A DNA stretch of 64,000 nucleotides from Lactobacillus sp. CBA3605 (GCF_002970915.1 NZ_CP027190.1:124001-188000); one strand, 5' to 3'. Numbered from the stretch's first letter, positions 53,491 through 64,000 are shown. The notes: a model not told the origin generated them from the sequence alone. Made by a program: numbers and translations.

Positions 53491-54402
53491 CTATTCCCGC
53501 GTTGCGCGTGGAAAGAAATTTCGATAATCTTGCTGTAAATGTTCCTTAGTGACATGGGCATAGATTTGCGTAGTTGACAAACTCGTATGTCCCAGTAACT
53601 CCTGCACCGTTCGTAAATCAGCCCCATTATTTAGCATTTGGGTTGCGAACGTATGACGTAACATATGGGGATGGATATCCGCCGTCAAACTACTTTTCTT
53701 CACAATTTGATTTAAGACATATTCAATCCCACCACCCGTAATAGCACCACCATGGCGGTTAATAAACACCGTGGTATGGGTCTGATCATATTGTGCCATC
53801 ACAGGCGTCCGACACTGATCAAAATACTGTTGTAAGGCTTGGGCAGCGTAACGTCCAAATGGTACGTAACGTTCTTTATCACCCTTCCCACGAATCAGCA
53901 TCATTTTTAAGTCAAAGTCGATGTCAGCTAGTTGTAAATCAACACACTCGCTCAACCGAATACCAGTCCCGTATAAGACTTCTAACAAGGCCGCATCCCG
54001 CGACCCCATCAAGGACTCATCCGCATAGACGGTTTTAAACAACACGTCTAATTCCTTTTGGTAAAAGAAGCGTGGCAACCGTGCGGCATGTTTTTTTAAT
54101 TGCACATAAATAAACGGATTCAACTTTGCCAAATCATTTTTAACGAGAAAATTATAAAAAGATCTTAAACTAGAAACTTTACGGGCAATTGAATTCCGCG
54201 TTAAATGGCGGTCATACAACGCACTTAAGTAAACGTTCACATCTAGATGGTCGACTGCCGTATAGGACTTAGCGCCCCCGTTAGCCGTTAAGAAGGTGTC
54301 AAACGCTTGAATGTCTTCGCGGTAAGCCGCCGCTGTTTCTGGCGAATACTGCCGTTCAACTCGTACATATTTTAAAAACAAATCCAAGTACTGTTGTTCC
54401 AT
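53491..54402 (-). CDS. xerC: Tyrosine recombinase XerC
   Basis: 303 residues with the full catalytic set: Arg in GTGIRLSE, Lys in GKGDKERYV, HMLRH, LGHTSLSTTQIY with the nucleophile Tyr. N-terminal SAM-like core-binding domain from 1 to about 90. It resolves chromosome dimers with XerD at dif. Order xerC-hslV-hslU is the codV-clpQ-clpY arrangement of Bacillus. AGGTTTTTTTG precedes the ATG, a modest ribosome site. Confidence 0.95.
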   Translation of the reverse strand: MEQQYLDLFLKYVRVERQYSPETAAAYREDIQAFDTFLTANGGAKSYTAVDHLDVNVYLSALYDRHLTRNSIARKVSSLRSFYNFLVKNDLAKLNPFIYVQLKKHAARLPRFFYQKELDVLFKTVYADESLMGSRDAALLEVLYGTGIRLSECVDLQLADIDFDLKMMLIRGKGDKERYVPFGRYAAQALQQYFDQCRTPVMAQYDQTHTTVFINRHGGAITGGGIEYVLNQIVKKSSLTADIHPHMLRHTFATQMLNNGADLRTVQELLGHTSLSTTQIYAHVTKEHLQQDYRNFFPRATRE

Positions 54403-54471
54403 ACAAAAAAACCTCCATACGTTGCTACTTTAGCAAAGTATGGCGGAAAAAACAATTAAGATTCTCGGGGC

Positions 54472-55794
54472 TTAGTCAACTTTTAAAGCGGTGGCTTGAA
54501 AGTCAGTTAGTTCAGATAAGGCCCGTTCTGATAATGCCGTGTTACGTTCGCGCTTATCGTGGATCCGCTGCTTTAACTTCGGTACAATGCCAAAGTTCGC
54601 ATTCATAGGTTGAAAATGAGCGGCACTAGTATGGGTAATATAGTGCGCCATGGCGCCCATCATGGTATGCTTTGGAAAGACGACCGGGGTTAACCCTAAC
54701 GCCAACCGAGCCGCATTAGTCCCAGCGACAATCCCGCTAGCCGCGCTCTCGATATAGCCCTCAACCCCCGTCATTTGACCTGCAAAAAACAAGTCCGAGC
54801 GTTGTTTAGTCTGGTAGGTTGGTTGTAATAATTTAGGTGATTTCATAAAGGTGTTACGATGCATGACGCCATAACGAACAAATTCAACGTGCTCTAACCC
54901 TGGAATTAACCGGAAAACACGTTTTTGTTCGCCCCACTTTAAATGGGTTTGGAAACCGACAATATTAAAGAGTTCGCCTGAAGCATCATCTTGGCGCAGT
55001 TGCACGACCGCAAAAGGTTGTTTTCCCGTCTTAGGGTCCGCTAATCCAACTGGCTTCAATGGGCCAAATAGCATCGTCTGCCGTCCACGTTGCGCCATCA
55101 CTTCAATTGGCATACAACCTTCAAAGACTTCAGAGTTCTCGAAGTCATGGGCTTCAGCCATTTCAGCATGAATCAATGCCTCATAGAATCGGTCGAACTC
55201 TGCTTCCGTCATCGGGCAATTGAGATAAGCCGCTTCACCACGATCATATCGAGACTTTAAATAGACCTTGTCAAGATCGATAGATTCTTTCGTTAAGATG
55301 GGGGCAGCGGCATCGAAGAAGTGTAAGTCATCTTCTTCATTAAAGTTTTGAATGGACTGGGCTAAAGCAGCCGCAGTTAATGGACCGGTAGCAACCACTG
55401 TGATGCCAGCTGGCAAGCTAGTGACCTCTTCGTTGATTACTTCAACATTAGGTAATTTTGTCAGCTTATCAGTAATCGCTTGTGAGAAAGTATCACGATC
55501 AACAGCTAAAGCGCCGCCAGCAGGAACTGCATGGGCGGTCGCGGACTGCATCACAACTGAATCTAATTGCTGCATTTCGGCCTTTAACAGCCCCGCCGCA
55601 TTACTTAATTGATTCGCTCGCAGTGAATTCGTACAAACGAGTTCTGCAAACTGAGCGGTATGATGCGCTGGCGTCATCTTAGTCGGTCGCATTTCATAAA
55701 TGCGCACATTGACGCCTAATTTTGCAATTTGCCAAGCGGCTTCGGAGCCAGCTAGCCCCGCACCGATGACGTTAACGGTTGGTATTGATGCCAT
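54472..55794 (-). CDS. trmFO: tRNA U54 methyltransferase, folate/FAD-dependent
   Basis: 440 residues. FAD-binding [19 protein letters not shown] (about 9-27), [11 protein letters not shown] with the conserved Cys (about 51-61), and [26 protein letters not shown] near 330-355. It forms ribothymidine 54 in tRNA using methylene-tetrahydrofolate. ATG 55794 has AGAGGAAAA upstream; the frame is open 22 codons further but without a ribosome site. Confidence 0.95.
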   Translation of the reverse strand: MASIPTVNVIGAGLAGSEAAWQIAKLGVNVRIYEMRPTKMTPAHHTAQFAELVCTNSLRANQLSNAAGLLKAEMQQLDSVVMQSATAHAVPAGGALAVDRDTFSQAITDKLTKLPNVEVINEEVTSLPAGITVVATGPLTAAALAQSIQNFNEEDDLHFFDAAAPILTKESIDLDKVYLKSRYDRGEAAYLNCPMTEAEFDRFYEALIHAEMAEAHDFENSEVFEGCMPIEVMAQRGRQTMLFGPLKPVGLADPKTGKQPFAVVQLRQDDASGELFNIVGFQTHLKWGEQKRVFRLIPGLEHVEFVRYGVMHRNTFMKSPKLLQPTYQTKQRSDLFFAGQMTGVEGYIESAASGIVAGTNAARLALGLTPVVFPKHTMMGAMAHYITHTSAAHFQPMNANFGIVPKLKQRIHDKRERNTALSERALSELTDFQATALKVD

Positions 55795-55955
55795 CCAATT
55801 TTCCTCTTTTCTTGGAAACGTACCCTTGATAGTACTAGCGTCATCATACCGGAGTTCCATTGATTATACAAACTTTAATACGTTTATCATTGCTTACAGC
55901 AGGGGTAAAATGAAAATCGGCTTAAACTTAGCATTAAATACGCAGGCGTAATATA

Positions 55956-55986
55956 TGACCGTACTTCGAAATGAATTTGACGGTCA
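55956..55986 (+). promoter_or_regulatory. Inverted repeat upstream of the gluconate-type kinase
   Basis: TGACCGT and ACGGTCA separated by 17 bases, ending about 35 bases before the start codon. It may be an operator or leader hairpin; no regulator is nearby. Confidence 0.4.
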
Positions 55987-56021
55987 CACCGTTGACAAAC
56001 AATCCTGAGGAGGACAAATAG

Positions 56022-57560
56022 ATGCACTATATTATTGGCACTGACTTAGGGACCACGAGCACCAAATCGGTCCTATATGACTTAGCGGGGCACGTCCAAG
56101 CAACTGCTAATGTCACTTATCCGTTATACCATGATGTTCCTGACATGGCTGAAGAAGACCCGACTGAAATCTGGCAGGCCGTCCAGACCACAATTCGCCA
56201 AGTGACGGCTCAAATTGATGCCACCCAAGTACTAGGCATCGCCTTTTCAGCCGCCATGCATAGCCTGATTTTATTAGATGCCCAGCGCCAGCCGCTGACG
56301 CGGGTCATCACGTGGTCAGATAACCGAGCCGCCCCTGCCGCAACCTTACTCAAGTCGCAACCCTTAGGGGCAACGCTATTTGCGGCAACTGGGACGCCAA
56401 TTCATCCGATGAGTCCCCTTAATAAGCTGCACTGGTTAGCCACAAGTGCGCCTGAAAAATTAGCGCAAGCTAAACAAATTGTTGGGATTAAAGAATACAT
56501 TATCAACCAGCTGACTGGCACTCTCCAAATGGATTACTCAATGGCCAATGCCACTGGCTTATTTAACTTGCATACCTTTGACTGGGAACCGCAAGCCTTG
56601 GCGTGGGCCAAAATTAGCCCTGACCAACTCCCACCGTTAGTCGATACGGATGCGGTGATCGACCACCTGTCTCCTGCGAGTGCCCAAGCTTTAGGGTTAC
56701 CAACAACCACCAAGGTGATTATGGGCGCTAGTGATGGGGCCTTGTCCAACTTAGGCGTAGGTGCCGATCAACCCGGTGTAGCCGCAATCACCATCGGGAC
56801 CTCCGGGGCGGTCCGTGTCATGACCAAAACGCCTTACTTAGATCCTGCTGGTCGGTTATTTTGTTATTACGTTGCACCCCACCGTTGGATTGTCGGTGGA
56901 CCGGTCAATAACGGTGGACAAGTCTTACGCTGGGTTCGCGATGAACTAGCTGCCCCAGAAAGTGCCCAGGCTAGCCAACAAGGCCAAGACCCTTATGACC
57001 GCATCACTGCCGCAGCGGCTAAAGTTCCTGCGGGCGCTAACGGATTATTATTTCAACCCTATTTAAGTGGTGAACGCGCCCCCTTATGGAATGCGGATGC
57101 CCGTGGCTCGATAGTTGGCTTGACCACCACTACTACGAAAGCTGAAATCACCCGCGCCGTTCTTGAAGGCATTGTTTTTAATCTAAATGCGGTTTTAAAC
57201 TTAACCAAGGCGGCGGTACCAATCCATGAAATTCGGGCCACCGGTGGTTTTGCCCGCTCACAGCTTTGGCGCCAAATTTTAGCCGATGTCTTAGGTCAAC
57301 CAATCACCATTCCAACCAGTTTCGAAAGTTCCTGTCTCGCAGCAGCGGTCATGGGACTAACAGCACTGGGACAATTAACCGACTTAACCGCCATTCATCA
57401 GATGATCGGTCAAACGACCGTCTATGCGCCACAACCAGCCAATCAACGCCGATACCAACAGCTCCAGCCATTATTTGATCAAATTACCACCCAACTGGTG
57501 CCTTTATATCATCAACTAGCAGTTGCTCAACACCAATTGATGTCAGGCGGTCATAGCTAA
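56022..57560 (+). CDS. gntK: FGGY-family carbohydrate kinase, gluconate kinase type
   Basis: 512 residues. IIGTDLGTTSTKSVLYD (about 4-20) is the phosphate-1 motif. AFSAAMHSLILLD, TWSDNRAA and GTSGAVRVMT follow the gluconokinase subgroup, and ATGGFARSQLWRQILADVLG is the C-terminal FGGY signature. It would phosphorylate gluconate to 6-phosphogluconate; xylulokinase is less likely from motif detail. GGAGGA precedes the ATG. It stands alone, with no permease or dehydrogenase beside it. Confidence 0.82.
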   Translation: MHYIIGTDLGTTSTKSVLYDLAGHVQATANVTYPLYHDVPDMAEEDPTEIWQAVQTTIRQVTAQIDATQVLGIAFSAAMHSLILLDAQRQPLTRVITWSDNRAAPAATLLKSQPLGATLFAATGTPIHPMSPLNKLHWLATSAPEKLAQAKQIVGIKEYIINQLTGTLQMDYSMANATGLFNLHTFDWEPQALAWAKISPDQLPPLVDTDAVIDHLSPASAQALGLPTTTKVIMGASDGALSNLGVGADQPGVAAITIGTSGAVRVMTKTPYLDPAGRLFCYYVAPHRWIVGGPVNNGGQVLRWVRDELAAPESAQASQQGQDPYDRITAAAAKVPAGANGLLFQPYLSGERAPLWNADARGSIVGLTTTTTKAEITRAVLEGIVFNLNAVLNLTKAAVPIHEIRATGGFARSQLWRQILADVLGQPITIPTSFESSCLAAAVMGLTALGQLTDLTAIHQMIGQTTVYAPQPANQRRYQQLQPLFDQITTQLVPLYHQLAVAQHQLMSGGHS

Positions 57561-57606
57561 TGTCTTTTCTAATTTTTAATGTAGCTTTAAATTTATTATG
57601 CCACTA

Positions 57607-57665
57607 AAAAAATCAATCTTAACGACTAAGAGCAATTGTCCTTAGCCGTTAAGATTGATTTTTAA
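57607..57665. terminator. Bidirectional terminator
   Basis: AAAATCAATCTTAACG pairs with CGTTAAGATTGATTTT, with an inner CTAAG/CTTAG stem, between convergent gntK and topA. Confidence 0.93.
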
Positions 57666-59825
57666 TTATTTTTGCTTATCTTCAGTATAGTCGCCATTTG
57701 GACAAAGGACTTGTTTCCCGCCCTTGACCTTCTTTTCAACTAAGAAATGACCATCCTTTGGACAATCACGACCAATCGGTTTATCCCAAGAAACAAAGTC
57801 ACATTCAGGGAAACGAGAACAACCATAGAAGATACGATTCTTCTTGGATTTCCGTTCAATGACTTGGCCTTGTTTACATTGGGGACAAATCACGCCAATT
57901 TCTTTAACAATCGGCTTCGTATTGCGGCAATCTGGGAAACGGGAGCAAGCATGGAACTTCCCGTAACGGCCCATTTTAACCACCATTGGCGCCCCACAGA
58001 TATCACAGTTGAACCCAGCCAATTCATCTTTAATCTGAATCTTTTCCATCCCAGCTTCCGCATCCGCCACTTCTTTCGAAAATGGTTGATAGAAACTATC
58101 GACGACTTTGACCCAGTTCTCTTGGCCTTCTTCAGTGGCATCTAATTGCTCTTCCAACTTAGCCGTAAAACCAACGTTCACGACATCCGGGAAATACTCC
58201 TGAATAATATCATTGACGATGGTCCCTAACTCGGTCGGGACAAACCGCCGGGCTTCAATCTTAACGTAATACCGTCGTTGAATCGTATCCAAGGTTGGGG
58301 CATACGTTGATGGTCGGCCAACACCATTTTCTTCCAATGCCTTAATTAAGTTGGCTTCTGAATAACGCGCTGGCGGCTGAGTGAAATGTTGTTGTGGATC
58401 TGTCTTATTTAACTTGAGCACATCGCCTTCACTTAAAGCAGGTAAGACGTTGTTTTTTTCGGTCTTATCATAGATTTTCGTGAAACCGGCAAATTTGGTC
58501 TGCGACCCATTCGCCCGAAATTGAACGTCGTTTTGATCAATCGTCACTGCCATGGTATCTAAGACTTCCGGTGTCATCTGACTCGCCACAAACCGTGACC
58601 AGACTAATTGATACAATCGGAATTGATCTTTCGACAGATAATCTTTGATGCTAGCTGGTGTCCGAAAGACGGATGAAGGCCGAATCGCTTCATGGGCATC
58701 TTGTGCCCCTTCAGGCAACTTGCCTTTGACGGGCTTAGTGGCCGCATATTCCGCCCCATATTCTTTATGCAAGAATTGAGACGCTTCATGCTTTGCAATT
58801 GATGAAATTCGCGTTGAATCGGTCCGCATATAGGTGATTAACCCCACGTTACCATCTTTACCAACATTGATCCCTTCATACAATTGTTGCGCAGCCATCA
58901 TCGTTTTACGCGTTCGGAAATTTAGCTTACGGTTCGCATCTTGTTGCATCGTTGACGTGGTAAATGGCGGTGCCGGGAACCGTTTACGTTCCTTTTTTAC
59001 GACTTTAACCACGTTGAACTCGCCGTCTCGGTCCAATTGACCCAAGACTTTTTGAACGGCAGCGTTGTCAGCCAAAGCTTGTTTCTTTTGCTTAGTACCA
59101 TAGAAACTCGCCATAAACTTGGAACGACCTTTTTGAAATTCGCTTTCAATTGTCCAATATTCCTGCGGCTTGAAGGCTTTAATTTCATTTTCCCGTTGAA
59201 TAATCAAATCCAACGCAATTGATTGTACCCGTCCTGCCGATAACCCCTTTTTGACTTTTTTCCAAAGTAATGGGCTAATTGAATAACCCACTAATCGGTC
59301 TAAAATCCGCCGCGCTTGTTGCGCATCTACCAGGTCCATATCAATCGAACGTGGTTCTTTAAAGGCATTTTTTACTTTGTCTTTCGTAATTTCATTAAAA
59401 ACCACGCGATTTTGGGCTTTAGGATCTAGTCCAAGTAAGTAAGATAAATGCCAAGCAATGGCTTCACCTTCACGGTCCGGGTCAGATGCCAGATAAACAG
59501 CTTTGGCTTTTTTAGCCTCTTTCCGTAGCCCTTTAATGACATCACCTTTACCGCGAATCGAAATATAATGCGGTTCATAGTCATTCTCAACATCAACGCC
59601 CATTTTACTTTTCGGTAAATCTCTAATATGCCCTAAACTGGCAACGACCTTATAAGAACGGCCTAAATACTTTTCAATGGTTTTGGCTTTGGAAGGCGAT
59701 TCTACAATTACTAATTTCTTTCCAGTTTGCCGAGTGCGCCGCTTCGTGGCAGTTTTCTTGGCCGGTTTTCGCGTTCCGGTCTTTTTTGGTGCCGCTTGCT
59801 TAGCTTTGGTTGTACTAGCAGCCAC
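57666..59825 (-). CDS. topA: DNA topoisomerase I
   Basis: 719 residues. A Lys/Arg/Thr-rich N-terminal tail of about 35 residues precedes TOPRIM ([37 protein letters not shown]). The catalytic Tyr is in [14 protein letters not shown]. Three C-terminal zinc-ribbon-like repeats start at [16 protein letters not shown] and CPKDGHF. It relaxes negative supercoils. Start is GTG 59825 with AAGGAGC 8 bases upstream. The basic tail is longer than in many orthologues and may add DNA binding. Confidence 0.95.
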   Translation of the reverse strand: MAASTTKAKQAAPKKTGTRKPAKKTATKRRTRQTGKKLVIVESPSKAKTIEKYLGRSYKVVASLGHIRDLPKSKMGVDVENDYEPHYISIRGKGDVIKGLRKEAKKAKAVYLASDPDREGEAIAWHLSYLLGLDPKAQNRVVFNEITKDKVKNAFKEPRSIDMDLVDAQQARRILDRLVGYSISPLLWKKVKKGLSAGRVQSIALDLIIQRENEIKAFKPQEYWTIESEFQKGRSKFMASFYGTKQKKQALADNAAVQKVLGQLDRDGEFNVVKVVKKERKRFPAPPFTTSTMQQDANRKLNFRTRKTMMAAQQLYEGINVGKDGNVGLITYMRTDSTRISSIAKHEASQFLHKEYGAEYAATKPVKGKLPEGAQDAHEAIRPSSVFRTPASIKDYLSKDQFRLYQLVWSRFVASQMTPEVLDTMAVTIDQNDVQFRANGSQTKFAGFTKIYDKTEKNNVLPALSEGDVLKLNKTDPQQHFTQPPARYSEANLIKALEENGVGRPSTYAPTLDTIQRRYYVKIEARRFVPTELGTIVNDIIQEYFPDVVNVGFTAKLEEQLDATEEGQENWVKVVDSFYQPFSKEVADAEAGMEKIQIKDELAGFNCDICGAPMVVKMGRYGKFHACSRFPDCRNTKPIVKEIGVICPQCKQGQVIERKSKKNRIFYGCSRFPECDFVSWDKPIGRDCPKDGHFLVEKKVKGGKQVLCPNGDYTEDKQK

Positions 59826-59913
59826 TTGATCAGCTCCTTAAACTTTTAATTATCATTATCATGAGACTTATACTTACAAATCCATGTAATCATATTTCAA
59901 AAGTTAGCACTTG

Positions 59914-60786
59914 TCAAATTATCGGTAAAAACTCTTCTATTATATGCCCCGAATTTAAGACTGGTTTCGCACCGGCTAAGATCAATTCATTACAACCGAC
60001 CGACATGGGGGCATCAATTGGCCCAGGAACTGCCAATACATTTCGATTCGCTTGTAACGCTAGATTAGCCGTAATTAAACTCCCAGAATGCGCCCGTGCT
60101 TCAATCACAACTAACGACTGACAAAGTCCTGCAATAATGCGATTACGGGCTGGAAAATGATGGCGCGCCGGTGGGCTGCCTAGCGGATATTCACTAATTA
60201 GTAAACCGACCTGACCAACTTGTCGTTGTATGGCGGCATTTTGACGTGGATAACTGATATCTAACCCGGTACCAATAACCGCAATTGTCTTCAAGCCAAC
60301 CCGTAAAGCCGTTTGATGTGCTAAACCATCCGTACCAGCAGCTAACCCACTGATCACCGTTAAAGGTAACGCTGCCCCAACTAATGGCGGCAACAATCGG
60401 TTGAGAACCCGTTGCGCATATGGACTCGCTTGCCGGGCTCCGACCACCGCTAACTGGGTCGTTGCTAATAGTTGGCGCTGCCCCTGTAAAAACAAGACTA
60501 ACGGGGGCTGATAGCTCGCTAATAGCGACGCGGGATAATCAGCATCCAGGATTGTTAAAATTGTCACCGTTTCATGTTGCCGTAGGACGTGTTGAAACCG
60601 GTCACTAGCCCAATCTATTTTGAATTTTTGCGCTGCAGCTGTTGAAAGCTGAGCGATAGTCGCAATGGCTGACACCGTTGTTAAGACGGTTGCTGTCTGT
60701 CGACAGTGTTGTAAGACTCGCACAATTCCCTGATAACCAATGCCTTGTGCCAAATGCAGTCGAATCAGTAAACTTCGTAATTGCAT
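59914..60786 (-). CDS. dprA: DNA-processing protein DprA
   Basis: 290 residues. Rossmann-type core: AVVGARQASPYAQRVLNRL, VISGLAAGTDGLAH, TIAVIGTGLDISYPRQN, LISEYPLGSPPARHHFPARNRIIAGL. It loads RecA on incoming single-stranded DNA in transformation. ATG 60786 was chosen for the AAAAGGAGTG site just upstream; the frame is open 11 codons further. Between rnhB and topA, the usual Firmicutes order. Confidence 0.94.
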   Translation of the reverse strand: MQLRSLLIRLHLAQGIGYQGIVRVLQHCRQTATVLTTVSAIATIAQLSTAAAQKFKIDWASDRFQHVLRQHETVTILTILDADYPASLLASYQPPLVLFLQGQRQLLATTQLAVVGARQASPYAQRVLNRLLPPLVGAALPLTVISGLAAGTDGLAHQTALRVGLKTIAVIGTGLDISYPRQNAAIQRQVGQVGLLISEYPLGSPPARHHFPARNRIIAGLCQSLVVIEARAHSGSLITANLALQANRNVLAVPGPIDAPMSVGCNELILAGAKPVLNSGHIIEEFLPII

Positions 60787-60822
60787 GTTCGTCACTCCTT
60801 TTGAGTAACAACTCCGCAATAA

Positions 60823-61590
60823 CTAGCCTTCTGCGTTTCGAACGGGAGCAAAAGAATGTCGATGAATTGGGGTAATCCCATATTGGCGCAAGCCGGCTAA
60901 ATGTTTCGCCGTGCCATAACCCATATTGTCAGCGAAATCATAGCCCGGATAAACTTGATCATACATGGTCATTAAGTGGTCACGGGCAACTTTAGCAACA
61001 ATACTAGCTGCTGAGATGCTAGCACTTTTGGCATCACCTTTAATGAGTCGGGTTTGGGCAATCGGTACCGGGATTTGCATAGCGTCAACCAATAATTGCG
61101 TCGGACGAACAGTTAAATTTTCAACGGCTTGGCGCATCGCCACCCGCGTTGCTTCGTAAATATTTAAACGATCAATTTGTTGTGCATCCGCGACACCTAA
61201 ACTGACGGCCACGGCCGCCTCTAAAATCTTAGGCATAAGTTCTGCCCGTTTTTTAGCCGTCAGTTGCTTAGAATCATTAACTTCAACTAAATTAAAATTA
61301 GGCGGTAAAATAACCGCCGCCGTTACGACCGGTCCTGCTAATGGTCCACGACCGACCTCATCAATTCCAGCCACATAGGGATCGCCTTGTTCCCAAAACT
61401 GCTTTTCAAACTTTAAGTGTTGTTCCAGTCGAGCCACTAATTGCGCCTGCTTTTCCGTCTGCCGCAAATACCGCTGATAGGCCTGCTGAACGCCTTTACG
61501 GGAATCAGCTTGGGCCGCTTGCAGGGTCGCAGTCGTCGGGTGATCGGCTAGTAAGGCTTTAAACGTCGCAATGGTCAGCTGCTCAGTCAC
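60823..61590 (-). CDS. rnhB: Ribonuclease HII
   Basis: 255 residues. [19 protein letters not shown] gives the first catalytic Asp-Glu pair; LLVDAMQIP the next Asp; [21 protein letters not shown] is the family block. An N-terminal helical extension of about 70 residues is typical of Firmicutes RnhB. It removes ribonucleotides from DNA. GTG 61590 is favoured because GGGAG lies 9 bases upstream; the ATG at 61599 abuts that site. It overlaps the rbgA stop by 8 bases. Confidence 0.93.
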   Translation of the reverse strand: MTEQLTIATFKALLADHPTTATLQAAQADSRKGVQQAYQRYLRQTEKQAQLVARLEQHLKFEKQFWEQGDPYVAGIDEVGRGPLAGPVVTAAVILPPNFNLVEVNDSKQLTAKKRAELMPKILEAAVAVSLGVADAQQIDRLNIYEATRVAMRQAVENLTVRPTQLLVDAMQIPVPIAQTRLIKGDAKSASISAASIVAKVARDHLMTMYDQVYPGYDFADNMGYGTAKHLAGLRQYGITPIHRHSFAPVRNAEG

Positions 61591-62437
61591 GCTGATCATC
61601 TCCCGTTAAGTCTAACGTGAACCGCCCCAGACGACTCTTACGAATATCCAATAAAAAGGCCACACAGAAACGTTCCCAGTCATCTCGCATCCCGGCATTT
61701 TTGGTCATCACAATCAATAACTCCGGATTAGCTAATTCAATTTGGGATGCCGTTACGTGGTACCGTTCCATTAGACGTTGTGGGTAATAAGTTTTGAAAA
61801 AATCCAATGCAAATAACGCCACGTCATCATTGGGATAAATGTTTTCTTTGATTGCGCCGGTAACGGCTAACTTAGTCCCCACCACTTGATCTTCAAATTT
61901 AGGCCATAAAATCCCCGGGGTATCGAGTAATTCCAACTTATTCGATGCCTTTAACCATTGCTGGCCTTTAGTCACCCCCGGACGATCGCCTACTTTAGCA
62001 ATCTTTTTATTCACGATATGGTTTAACAACGTCGATTTTCCAACGTTAGGAATGCCCACACAAACCGCACGAATTGGCCGGTTAGTAATTCCGCGCGCCG
62101 CAATGTTGGCTAATTTGTCGGCTAGCATCGTGGTTGCCGCTTGGGTAATTTGCTTGCCCGTCAACCGGTTACGAGAATCAATCGCAATCGCCGTTTGACC
62201 TTGCGCCTCATAATGGGCGACCCAATCAGCGGTTTTTTGCGGATCGGCCAAATCTTTTTTTGTCATAATTAATAAATGGGGCTTGCTTTGAATTACTTTC
62301 TCAATATCAGGATTCCGCGATGCCTCTGGAATTCGCGCATCTACTAACTCGAACACGATATCCACTAAATGCAAATTATCTTGAATTTGATGGATGGCTT
62401 TTGCCATATGTCCGGGATACCATTGAATATTTGCCAT
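61583..62437 (-). CDS. rbgA: Ribosome biogenesis GTPase RbgA/YlqF
   Basis: 284 residues with circularly permuted GTPase motifs: G4 TKKD (about 58-61) comes before G1 GIPNVGKST (about 128-136) and G3 DTPG. The C-terminal ANTAR-like part binds the 50S subunit. It begins [14 protein letters not shown], the family start. Needed for late assembly of the large subunit. GAGGAAG precedes the ATG; coupled to rnhB. Confidence 0.96.
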   Translation of the reverse strand: MANIQWYPGHMAKAIHQIQDNLHLVDIVFELVDARIPEASRNPDIEKVIQSKPHLLIMTKKDLADPQKTADWVAHYEAQGQTAIAIDSRNRLTGKQITQAATTMLADKLANIAARGITNRPIRAVCVGIPNVGKSTLLNHIVNKKIAKVGDRPGVTKGQQWLKASNKLELLDTPGILWPKFEDQVVGTKLAVTGAIKENIYPNDDVALFALDFFKTYYPQRLMERYHVTASQIELANPELLIVMTKNAGMRDDWERFCVAFLLDIRKSRLGRFTLDLTGDDQRD

Positions 62438-62544
62438 AATAAGCGCTTCCTCTCATGCCGTTTAACACGGTGGTCTGCTTTAGTCACTATGCTCCATCAT
62501 ACCGATATTCCGCTAAAAACGCCAGCTTAAACGCATTACAACGC

Positions 62545-62577
62545 ACAAAAAAGCACTCAGCAGAAACACTGAGTGCT
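62545..62577 (-). terminator. Terminator of the ctpA-like gene
   Basis: AGCACTCAG pairs with CTGAGTGCT around an 8-base loop; six T residues follow on the minus strand. Confidence 0.92.
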
Positions 62578-62590
62578 CACTTGATCATGT

Positions 62591-64000
62591 TTAGTCTGAC
62601 ATTAACTTAAGTGCAGCATTGTATGCCCGATCATTGTCACTAATTTTAGTTGCTAATTCGGTTTCCAACTTACTTAAAGTCGTCTTATCAACGGTCCCAG
62701 TCGGCTTCAACTTAGCGTGCTTTTGATATTGTTTAACCGCATTGGTTGTGGTGGCACCAAAGTAGCCGTTCGCTGAATCCTTAAAGTAGCCTAAGGCCTT
62801 TAGATAAGCTTGCAACGTCTTCACGTTATCGTTCACCTGGTCAGTCTTTAAGTCGGCTAATTTGCTAATAACAGTCAAACTAGCATAACTTGGCTCACTC
62901 GCCTTAACATCCGGTGTTAACCCGGTCTTGTTAATCCAAGTCCCATTAGGTGTCAGCCACTTGGCCACGGTAATCTTCATCTCAGTCTTATCACTAAAGG
63001 TGCTGACCGTTTGAACGGTCCCTTTCCCATATGACTGTGAGCCCACTAACTTCACGCCAGCAGATTGCTGCAATGCCGCTGAGAAAATCTCGGCCGCCGA
63101 AGCACTCCCGCCATCAATCAATACCGTGGTTGGCTTAGTCTCTTTATAACCACCGTCATATTTCTTGCCGGCCACATACTTTTCAGCCTGCGTACCGCGC
63201 GTTTGAACTTGCATGATCGTCTTGCCGTTCTTGACAAACATCGATGCCATCTTCAAAGCGGCGGTCATTAAGCCACCAGGATTCCCACGCATATCAATTA
63301 CGAGTTTCTTAGCACCTTTTTTATCGAGTGCTTTTAAAGCCGTCTTAAATTCTTTGGCCGTATTCGTTGAAAAGGTTGAAACGGTCACATAACCAATCTT
63401 TTTGTCCCCACCAACAAGCTTATAATTCACAGTTGTCACCGGAATTTTAGCCCGCTTCAAGGTCACCGTAAAGGTCTTACCACTACGGTCAATGACCAAC
63501 TTAACGGTGGTGCCAACCTTACCACGCATTAAGTTCACTGCTTGCGTTAAAGTTTTACCCGCAATTGACTTGCCATTCACGGACTTGATAACATCCTTAG
63601 GTTTTAAACCGGCCTTTTTCGCTGGCGTGCCCGCAATTGGAGAAATAATCTGGACATAGTTCCCAGATTTCTGAACTTGAGCACCAATCCCTGAAAATGA
63701 ACTGTCGATAGTATCATTCAAGCTTTCAGTCTCGCTCTTATCCATATATTCAGAGAATTTATCACCAAGGGAACTGACCATCCCATTAATCGCCCCATTC
63801 GCCAATTTATTGGCATTAACCGGTTGATAATAGTTATCACTGATGGTTGCATAGACTGATTGAATCTTCTTCATGGCCTGACTCGTCTGTTGCATACTAG
63901 CAATTTGTTGGTTAACTGCTCGGCCTAAGACCCAGTACGTCCCACCAATCCCAATGCCTAAAGCCACCACAATTGAAATCACATACGTCCATAGACCCAC
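62591..64000 (-). CDS. CtpA-type S41 C-terminal processing peptidase (5' end beyond window)
   Basis: 469 codons are visible. A membrane anchor (YVISIVVALGIGIGGTYWVLG) is followed by the S41 N-terminal helix, a PDZ domain (IGAQVQKSGNYVQIISPIAGTPAKKAGLKPKDVI), the peptidase core with GGSASAAEIFSAALQ (catalytic Ser) and SYGKGTVQ (catalytic Lys), and a C-terminal peptidoglycan-binding domain (LQAYLKALGYFKDSANGYFG...TLSKLE). It would cleave C-termini of exported proteins at the cell wall. The frame is open to the window edge, and a few cytosolic residues are probably missing. Confidence 0.93.
   Translation of the reverse strand: MGLWTYVISIVVALGIGIGGTYWVLGRAVNQQIASMQQTSQAMKKIQSVYATISDNYYQPVNANKLANGAINGMVSSLGDKFSEYMDKSETESLNDTIDSSFSGIGAQVQKSGNYVQIISPIAGTPAKKAGLKPKDVIKSVNGKSIAGKTLTQAVNLMRGKVGTTVKLVIDRSGKTFTVTLKRAKIPVTTVNYKLVGGDKKIGYVTVSTFSTNTAKEFKTALKALDKKGAKKLVIDMRGNPGGLMTAALKMASMFVKNGKTIMQVQTRGTQAEKYVAGKKYDGGYKETKPTTVLIDGGSASAAEIFSAALQQSAGVKLVGSQSYGKGTVQTVSTFSDKTEMKITVAKWLTPNGTWINKTGLTPDVKASEPSYASLTVISKLADLKTDQVNDNVKTLQAYLKALGYFKDSANGYFGATTTNAVKQYQKHAKLKPTGTVDKTTLSKLETELATKISDNDRAYNAALKLMSD

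Noticed and set aside
1..64000. CRISPR arrays, tRNA or rRNA genes, intact prophage
   Set aside because: No regularly spaced repeats, no cloverleaf or rRNA-like sequence and no phage structural genes were seen.

Overview
The window looks like a chromosomal segment of a lactobacillus of the Lactiplantibacillus (L. plantarum) group. Reasons: moderate-to-low G+C, AAGGAGG-type ribosome-binding sites, a ribitol teichoic-acid block tarI-tarJ-tarK-tarL, and the Firmicutes housekeeping run parC-parE / plsY / hslU-hslV-xerC-trmFO / topA-dprA-rnhB-rbgA. No rRNA, tRNA, CRISPR array or intact prophage was seen. Species-level placement is inference.

Left part (1-14.1 kb): a cell-surface glycosylation region. 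A YfhO-type membrane protein (cut by the window start) is divergent from a CsbB/GtrB-type family 2 glycosyltransferase followed by a large multi-membrane GT-C-like protein. Two clearly paralogous GT-C-like membrane proteins (5075 and 12287) then flank a complete N-acetylmuramic acid salvage operon, mupG-murQ-murP-murR-EIIA, which has a textbook cre site at its promoter.

14.1-28.3 kb: rqcH, a MarR regulator, degV plus a GNAT gene, a run of small uncharacterised genes (DUF975, a Ser-rich single-pass protein, an orphan HicB-like protein, a DUF4931/GalT-like protein, a DUF960 protein), a DUF368/PopT undecaprenyl-phosphate transporter, an amino acid permease, a lactate permease and an MFS-like protein. 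A 124-bp IS200/IS605-derived mini-element without transposase lies just after the GNAT gene.

28.3-42.9 kb: an esterase divergent from an OhrR-type regulator with an OhrR box between them; the tarIJKL wall teichoic acid operon; an orphan RelB/DinJ antitoxin; a second glycosyltransferase pair that is decaying (a perfect 168-bp in-frame tandem duplication in the GT2 gene and two frameshifts in its GT-C partner); a XerC-like protein lacking the catalytic residues; a YozE-like protein; msrB-msrA; and a decayed tnpB-bearing IS605 copy that is the source-type relative of the 124-bp mini-element.

42.9-64 kb: conserved housekeeping genes: ppaC with a LysR regulator, topoisomerase IV (parE-parC, with a LexA-like box at a good upstream promoter), plsY, a GalM-like epimerase, hslU-hslV-xerC-trmFO, a gluconate-type FGGY kinase, topA, dprA, rnhB, rbgA and the 3' part of a CtpA-type protease.

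Most notable: the IS605 mini-element and its decayed relative, the SOS-type boxes (one on parEC, one on an orphan promoter), the degenerate recombinase, the tandem duplication, and the GT-C paralogues around the MurNAc operon. All calls come from reading the sequence; no database search was possible.
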